Below, one piece after another: positions 53,568 through 64,000 of a stretch of DNA of 64,000 nt. The stretch comes from Chrysomallon squamiferum (lineage: Eukaryota; Mollusca; Gastropoda; Neomphalida; Peltospiridae), in assembly GCA_012295275.1 (NCBI GenBank), contig CM022669.1, positions 18,529,591 through 18,593,590 of the forward strand, given 5' to 3'. The stretch's first letter is position 1. Each line of letters opens with the position of its first letter. Made by a program: the position numbers and the translations under genes. Under the pieces are notes generated by a model that did no database searches, had not been told where the DNA came from, and was given only the letters and a program-made list of their open reading frames with translations.

Positions 53568-54640
53568 ATCAAATAAATAAACAAATAAATAAAGAAATAA
53601 ACAAACAAAGATATAAAGAAATAAAAAATTAAATTAACTTATATTTTAAGACCAAAGCAGGCAAAGGACTGGCATTGAGAAACAATCTAAAAATGTCTCC
53701 AAATAACAACTAACAAAAATTTTCTGAGACAGAAAATGCATTCTAATAATAGTAAATTAAGTTAAATCTCGTTTCTGTAATAAGCAACTTTTGTATACAG
53801 AAAGGTATACATCAATTTCCTTTATTTTTTTATTATTTTTTATTTGATTTTAAAATGTGCACATTTTTTTTAATTTACAGATATTGTTTTTACACAAAGA
53901 ACTTTAATTACATGTAAATGTTTTTGTTAATGCATATATTTTAGTTTTTAATTTTATTTAAAAAAATTTATTTCATATTTTGGGTTTTTTCTAAATATGA
54001 TGCATTATGATAAAAGTTAAAAAAAAAAGACTCAGTCTGATATTAATTTTACCATTACCATCCTACAAGTGTGTTGTGAAAGAAAGTTAACTGCTGCCTC
54101 GTGCTTTTAAAGCTATTTCACATTATAGATCCCATACAAAAAGAAATGCGGCCATCTCATGAATAATAACCTATCACCAATATCTGTTGCAGTGTATTAT
54201 TAAATCAGAGAATTTTCACTTTTGAAATTTTTAATGTGTGTATATTGTGTGTGTTTATGTGTGTGCACATGCATATATTGAAGTACAAATGAATGTTTGG
54301 AATAATATTATATAAAAATTACCTGAAATGTCAATCAATTAAATTAGTTATTAGTATATAAAGTTAATTATATTGACTAGCTGTGGAAGTCAGTGCTAAA
54401 ACAAAATGATATAAATTTTGTTTTTACTATTGATAGCTGTATGCATTGCTTGTTTCATGCTAAATTCATACTGATGATGTAGCAAAAGTCAGTCAGTTGA
54501 ATTTGTAAAAAAAAAAATAAATAAATAATAATAATAATAAAGTAAAGTAAAATATTAAATGAACTTAAATGGTATAACCATTATATATTTCTGGAAAAAA
54601 CCCACTAAAAAAATATTGATTAGATTTTAATTATTTACTA
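52745..54640. other. AT-rich intergenic stretch with AAT arrays
   Basis: T/A runs at 52868-52886 and 53008-53052, a TAG/TAA array at 53430-53562 and AAAT tracts at 53565-53630. No gene was seen. Confidence 0.6.
53437..53562. repeat. (TAA)n / (TAATAG)n microsatellite
   Basis: TAA repeats flank a short block of alternating TAA and TAG triplets at about 53466-53500. Confidence 0.95.
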
Positions 54641-54652
54641 TATATATATATA

Positions 54653-54667
54653 TATATTTTAATTATT

Positions 54668-54701
<34 letters not shown>

Positions 54702-54716
54702 AATAATTAAAATATA
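54653..54716. repeat. 64-bp perfect palindrome
   Basis: The two arms, ATTTTAATTATTTAC plus a TA run and its exact complement ending GTAAATAATTAAAAT, pair without mismatch around a centre at 54684/54685. A further direct copy of the left arm starts near 54624. It could extrude as a cruciform. Confidence 0.85.
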
Positions 54717-54719
54717 CAT

Positions 54720-56048
54720 ATATATATATAAACCACACACATACACAATTTACAAATAAATATCACGGTACATGTGTTCTAGATATAAATGGGCAGGTAT
54801 ATGGTATACATGACTAGTTATTTGATGATATTAGAACCAGCATGTTTATCGCACCAATCTTCCAATGCTTTAAAAAATAATAAATAAAATATCACGGCAT
54901 TGGATTTACGTGCATTAAACAAATGTGTAGTTGTACTTTATTTACTAAATAGCATCAGTAATATAAATATTCAGTATTTTTATAATTTAAAAGATAATTA
55001 GAAGATTACACAAATGAATTACGTCAATTCAAAAAATGGTGCCACGTGCACTTCCGAAATGGTTACTAATGTAATGTCAAAGTTTAATTACTTTCCACAT
55101 TAATAGGGCAAAATAATTAAAGCAGTTTTTATGCATTTTTATTTATTATTGAATAATCGAATGCCGTTTAAGAAGTTTGTCAATTGACTTACCAGCTTAA
55201 TGAAAAATGAAATGAGCGAACTTTCCAAGTTTCTTAGAGTTATCTACCTTCTATTCGTTTAGTTAAAGGAAGGTTTCACACCAGTTTTTTTATTTATTTT
55301 TATACATTTAAATTTTATTAATTCAGGTATGTACGTACGAGACATTATCTTTAAAATCTGAAGCGATTTGTGTAAAGGATGAAAACTTTAAAGTGCATTT
55401 GTTATAGTACGAACATTTCCACACACCCACCCATTTTGAAAGTAATTTTGGAGAGATCCTCATCGTTCATGAAAGTATAACGTCTTTAGAAAAAGACAAG
55501 CACGCAATTTTACCCTTTCATAATTGCCATCGCTTATGCAGGCGTCCGTCTGCTACATTTTATTCGAGAAGTTATTTCGTCGATATTACGTAATTGTAAA
55601 CATACTTCCGACTACCGATCTATTTTGTACTTTGTTATTTAATCGATTTTATAAATCAATTTTATGACTATTAATAATCCAAGTGCTAAATGAACGTTTG
55701 AATCAGCATTTGGCTTTTTCTCAATTTTTTTTTACATTAGTAGCAATTTGCCCACGATTGGTGTAAACGATAATGGTGGAAACATTCTGGACTGGCGAAC
55801 TGATCGTTTATAAAAAAAAAAAAAAAAAAATTCTAACAATTTCTCCATGTTACAATTCTTGACAAGTTTAATCATATCTGCAAATTAACCGTTCGCATTT
55901 TCCAATATTCGGTAGAGACGGAAGGAAAGTGTATAAATTTCATATGGAACCGTTTAAGGTATTTTATCTACGTATTTGGATTGACATGTCTCAAATATTT
56001 AAAGTCGGCCTTTAAAAAAAATTAACAAACTTTGATGAATTTTATATT
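54720..56048. other. unique AT-rich sequence downstream of the EF-hand precursor gene
   Basis: Microsatellite density drops here. Apart from a short poly-A run at 55812-55830, the DNA is unique and AT-rich. No exon or RNA gene was recognised. Confidence 0.55.
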
Positions 56049-56054
56049 TTTATT
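56049..56054 (-). terminator. polyadenylation signal of the EF-hand precursor gene
   Basis: AATAAA on the minus strand, about 50 nt past the stop codon. AT-rich DNA makes chance copies common, but position and spacing fit a short 3' UTR. Confidence 0.45.
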
Positions 56055-56102
56055 ACTCCATCACAAAAGACATTAAAGTCAGTTTCATGTGACGTCATTG
56101 AC

Positions 56103-56143
56103 TCAAGCGCTGTCGGCTCCATCTTCGTCAACTGCTTCTACAA
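56103..56143 (-). CDS. EF-hand precursor, last coding exon
   Basis: Acceptor ATTGTCAG, then LVEAVDEDGADSA (the Leu completed across the junction) and TGA at 56105-56103. Confidence 0.75.
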
Positions 56144-57481
56144 CTGACAATTGAAAAAATTTATTAGAAGTTTTTCGTGGACATTCTGGATGTGTATTAA
56201 TTTTGTTACAGAACACAAATTGTAAACTTCATAGAATTGAGACTTACTAAAATATCGAGTTACTCACGTTCATTTTTATCTACGAAGTTGAAATCGTCTA
56301 ATTCAGCTATGCTCAATTTGCCATCACCTGAATAAATAAAAGTCGACTTAAAATACATCGATATTTAGAAATCGAAATGTTTCAGTTATATTTTATACAA
56401 GTTTATTATAGTCCTCGTACATTTAGCTATGAAATGTGAATTTTCATTTAAAATTTTTATCGCGTCACGTTTGGTACTATTTGTGACGAAATGCCTTAAT
56501 TCTTTTAATTAAAAAAATTAAAGGGATAAAACAATTGCACATTTTGACAATTTACCATTTGCATCAGCTGTGTGGAATTTTGTCAGCTGAACCATGTTCG
56601 TTGGTTTCAAACCCGATGCTACGGAGATTTCATGAAGATTAACGAAACCATCTCCGTTTATATCCAGTTCATGAAAAGCTGCGATATCATCGGCATCCTG
56701 AAATTATGAATTTATATATTTGGAATAAGTGAACCAACATGCATCTGGTGGAATGAAAAGTAAACGTCTCTGGATAACTTGGGAGAATTTTTTTTATATA
56801 CAAGTCGATTAATAAAAAAAAAGAAGCTTTTCTATAGTATTTGACGCGTTTGGTTGTCGACTACGAGTGAAGGTCGGTGGCAATTATAAACGATAAAATG
56901 TTCTTTGTGTCATACAGCTTACTTTATCACCACCTGGCTCTTCGACACATTGGAAGATTAGAAACCCGGCGATTCCATAGTGCGAGCACCGATCAGTCAT
57001 TGTCCAGTCATAATTGGTTGGAGCATTCGTAATTGTGTAGTCTGTGGCCCCAGCATTATACTTTGGGCACCCGAGATTTCCGTTACGGCTACCTTACCCT
57101 TAGAAGCTAGGCAAATATGAACTAATCGGCTAGTCCCGATTAGTGTCACTGCGTCTGCCGACAGTTCTTTGGCTCAGCGAGGCAAACAAAGCCTGTTCAC
57201 CACGTCAAGGAATGGACAGCGAACGGCGAGGTTAAAAAAAAAAATTACAGAATTTTTATAATGTTAAATACCTCTGCTGGCGAACCACGGATATCCAGTC
57301 CTCGCTTCCTCTTGCACACCTTGCATGCCCAGCTCCTGGCCCACTTACAGGCCGCCATACAACCAAGTGTGTGATACGGACTGACGCGAATTCTGCGCAC
57401 GGACCGGAAGAACCAGCCATCCACATTTTCAGGAATCAAGGTCAAGGCCAGCAAGAGTACCAAGAAATACGTGGTCTTCAT
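56103..57481 (-). CDS. secreted cationic Cys-rich precursor with C-terminal EF-hand pair (150 aa)
   Basis: Four coding exons (57481-57272, 56697-56556, 56327-56268, 56143-56103) join at phases 0, 1, 1 and end in TGA. Residues 1-22 are a clear signal peptide (MKTTYFLVLLLALTLIPENV, then DG). Residues 23-56 are aromatic, basic and carry four cysteines (41, 45, 53, 56; C-x3-C-x7-C-x2-C), beginning WFFRSVRRIRV. KRKR at 57-60 is a likely convertase site. Two canonical EF-hand loops follow: DINGDGFVNLHE (82-93) and DANGDGKLSIAE (115-126), both with acidic positions 1, 5 and 12. The tail is short and acidic. Seen: architecture and splice logic. Inferred: the basic N-terminal peptide is released by cleavage while the acidic calcium-binding half acts as pro-region or partner. 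It could be an immune effector, a hormone-like peptide or a matrix protein; I do not recognise a named family. It has a TATA promoter and lies head to head with the Notch-ligand-like gene. Confidence 0.85.
56268..56327 (-). CDS. EF-hand precursor, coding exon 3 (second EF-hand)
   Basis: 60 bp, acceptor TATTCAG, donor AAC|GTGAGT. With exon 2 it completes DANGDGKLSIAE; the intron splits the loop at its glycine. Confidence 0.85.
56556..56697 (-). CDS. EF-hand precursor, coding exon 2 (first EF-hand)
   Basis: 142 bp, acceptor AATTTCAG, donor AATG|GTAAAT. Encodes residues 71-117, including DINGDGFVNLHE. Confidence 0.85.
57020..57240. other. GC-richer island inside intron 1 of the EF-hand coding region
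   Basis: Unique GC-richer DNA within the 56698-57271 intron. It holds the perfect 8-bp inverted repeat CTAATCGG/CCGATTAG with a 6-nt loop near 57122-57143. It has no coding frame. It may be a short non-autonomous repeat element or a regulatory element; TGGCTCAGCGAGG nearby resembles a tRNA-type A box, but no B box was found. Confidence 0.3.
57272..57481 (-). CDS. EF-hand precursor, coding exon 1 (signal peptide and basic Cys segment)
   Basis: 210 bp, 70 codons, phase 0 donor GAG|GTATTT. The ATG is one base inside an acceptor-like TATGCAG, so the leader exon is separate. Confidence 0.85.
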
Positions 57482-57685
57482 GCTGCATAATTGAATTAAT
57501 TTAAAATTAAATTACTTCTACTGCAGATATTACTGAATATGAATAAATAAGTTACATCCCAGGTGTTTGTACGGTACAAAACTTTATGTTAAACATTTAC
57601 AAATTATTCCCATTAAACTACCTTAGTTTATACTTTCCAAATAACAGCGGAAATTATAAATGTAAAAATACTGACAGATGCTTAC

Positions 57686-57747
57686 TTCGAAAAAGTTACC
57701 GTAGTCCAAGATCGAGATGACTCCGCTAAGCGCTGGAATACAATGAA
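57686..57747 (-). other. inferred 5' untranslated exon of the EF-hand precursor
   Basis: From a start site about 30 bp past the TATA box to the donor TCGAA|GTAAGC (intron from 57685). It joins the acceptor just before the ATG. The start point is estimated from TATA spacing only. Confidence 0.5.
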
Positions 57748-57772
57748 GTGATTGGGTTGTGTCACTTCACCA

Positions 57773-57779
57773 ATTTATA
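57773..57779 (-). promoter_or_regulatory. TATA box of the EF-hand precursor gene
   Basis: CCTATAAATTG on the minus strand, with a sensible leader and donor downstream and non-A-rich flanks, so it stands out from the AT background. Confidence 0.55.
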
Positions 57780-58353
57780 GGTCTAAACCAGTCACCTGAC
57801 CATTCATGAAAAACGTTTTGCACGATCTCTCAAGGAAAATGCATTTTGCACGTTGAAAATAGTACTCTCTTTGAAACAGCTGTAAAAAGTTTTTTTTTTT
57901 TTTTTTTTTTTTTTTCACCAGCAAAAACAATCTATGATGACTGTGTTGAGAGGTTCTTGCTGAGTTAAAAAAATTATAACAAACAAACAATCAAACAAAC
58001 AAACAAATAAATAAATAAATAAATAAATAAAGAATGCATGTCAGAATGAAAATTATAAAAGTTTGCAATGATTTAGTCTGTGATTTCTTTTATTTACGAA
58101 ATGAAAAAGCCACAAAAGCGAAATGTACATTAGTACGAAATTACCCATCTATATATCTATGTATCTAACTAAATGTAAAAACTACAGTCATGTTGAACTA
58201 TATAAAAATATTTAGTATTTTTTTAACATACCACGAAAAGTACATTTTATCACGAAATAAATAAAACACTATTTTGAATCGTACAACTGTTTACGCCTTT
58301 TTTTTTTTACATATCACTCTAAAAACACAGCTAACAAGAAACAATATAATAAA

Positions 58354-58394
<41 letters not shown>

Positions 58395-58421
58395 GAAGAA
58401 GAAGAAGAAGAAGAAGAAAGT

Positions 58422-58454
<33 letters not shown>

Positions 58455-58684
58455 TAATAAAGTAAAGAGAAAAAAGAAGCAGAAGAAACATAAGAAGAAA
58501 AGCGGGGGACAATTTCTCGGTTGCTAGGATGACATTTCGGAAGGTCAGCAGATAACGACAAGAAGGTTTGTTTCTACATCAGATCTTTGTTTGGTCGTTA
58601 TTTGACAGTATTCCACTACAGAAACCAAACTTACACCTCGATTTGCAGAACGAAACATTTTTTTATATATAAAACTGAAGCAGG
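57780..58684. other. divergent intergenic region between the two right-hand genes
   Basis: About 0.9 kb. It holds a T run (57892-57915), CAAA/TAAA repeats (57980-58030) and an AAT/GAA/TA composite array at 58346-58460. TATATATAAAA at 58664-58674 lies only about 10 bp before the plus-strand ATG, too close for a normal TATA box unless translation starts at the next ATG. Confidence 0.5.
58346..58460. repeat. compound AAT, AAG and TA microsatellite
   Basis: AAT triplets, then AAG triplets, then a TA run. Confidence 0.95.
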
Positions 58685-63484
<4,800 letters not shown>

Positions 63485-63874
63485 ACAATCGATGACGTAA
63501 TCACAATTTAGATATGTTCTATGACATCATACGTAGAAAACACTATGGATACAGCTGGAGAAATTCTCAGTTTAAACTCAAGTAATAGAAAAACAGTTTT
63601 TGTAATGGAATAAGACAAAAAGGAAACTGGGACGTTTATTAATTGAATTACGTATATATAATAGACAGGTGAAATTAGAATGACCGAAGTAAATAGCACA
63701 TTGTAAGTATTGTTTCAAAAATACAATAACGTATCCTGGAATCGACAATGAATAGAATCATCATAGTTTACTTATTGAATAAGTAAAATATACTGTATTC
63801 ATTGTCGTTATCCAGCATTTCCTGAAATAATGAGGGAGACTAGAAGCCATATTTGTTGTAGTTATAATGTTTCA

Positions 63875-63880
63875 AATAAA
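63875..63880 (+). terminator. candidate polyadenylation signal of the Notch-ligand-like gene
   Basis: AATAAA about 390 nt past the stop, at the end of a unique 3' UTR-like stretch. Other A-rich candidates exist. Confidence 0.4.
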
Positions 63881-64000
63881 AAATCATTCATTACTTAGAA
63901 TAATAATAAAAAAAACAAAAAAACAAAACAAACAACAACAATGATCGGTTAAATATATCGGGAATACGTTGAGCAGGCCCCATTCTAGACCGCAGTTGCT
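63881..64000. other. window end, non-coding
   Basis: A short A/AAC-rich stretch and 60 bp of unique sequence. Nothing was recognised. Confidence 0.5.

Noticed and set aside
57120-57200. tRNA gene or tRNA-derived SINE
   Set aside because: An A-box-like TGGCTCAGCGAGG is present but no B box GGTTCGAATCC and no cloverleaf were found.

Overview
The window is AT-rich animal nuclear DNA, crowded with microsatellites (AG/CT, AC/GT, AAT/TAA, AAAT, poly-A). Every recognisable gene is split by GT-AG introns. Nothing prokaryotic, viral or organellar was seen. The gene content (a secreted Cys-rich precursor with an EF-hand pair, a Notch-ligand-like membrane protein and an RCC1-repeat protein) suggests an invertebrate, most likely a lophotrochozoan such as a mollusc. 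That placement is inference, because no species-specific marker is visible.

Left part (1-20.6 kb): no firm gene. It holds simple repeats, several high-complexity islands that look like conserved non-coding DNA, a degenerate repeat tract at 9.37-10.70 kb, and one convincing but isolated plus-strand exon (15888-16042) with a motif like the GHKL ATPase G2 box.

Middle (20.66-43.22 kb, minus strand): the 5' five coding exons of an RCC1-repeat (beta-propeller) protein. All exon phases agree and give 229 residues, about four propeller blades. The remaining exons were not found. Intron 1 is about 16.7 kb and holds high-complexity islands with perfect CTCF-, octamer- and RUNX-type sequence matches. 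The exon 1 splice donor sits at the edge of a 16-copy, mostly 21-bp tandem repeat that duplicates the donor about 14 times, partly in frame.

43.2-56 kb: a repeat-rich intergenic stretch. It includes a 66-bp array, a 64-bp perfect palindrome, one weak ORF and two places that could hold a 5' leader exon of the RCC1 gene.

Right part (56.0-63.9 kb): two complete genes head to head. On the minus strand is a four-coding-exon, 150-aa secreted precursor: signal peptide, cationic four-Cys segment, tetrabasic site, then two canonical EF-hands. On the plus strand is a six-exon, 442-aa type I membrane protein: signal peptide, MNNL domain, truncated DSL module (C-x8-C-x3-C), Ser/Thr-rich mucin-like stalk, transmembrane helix and short tail. 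It has no EGF repeats at all. This is the best candidate in the window for an undescribed system: a stripped-down Notch-ligand-like surface protein paired with a secreted peptide precursor.
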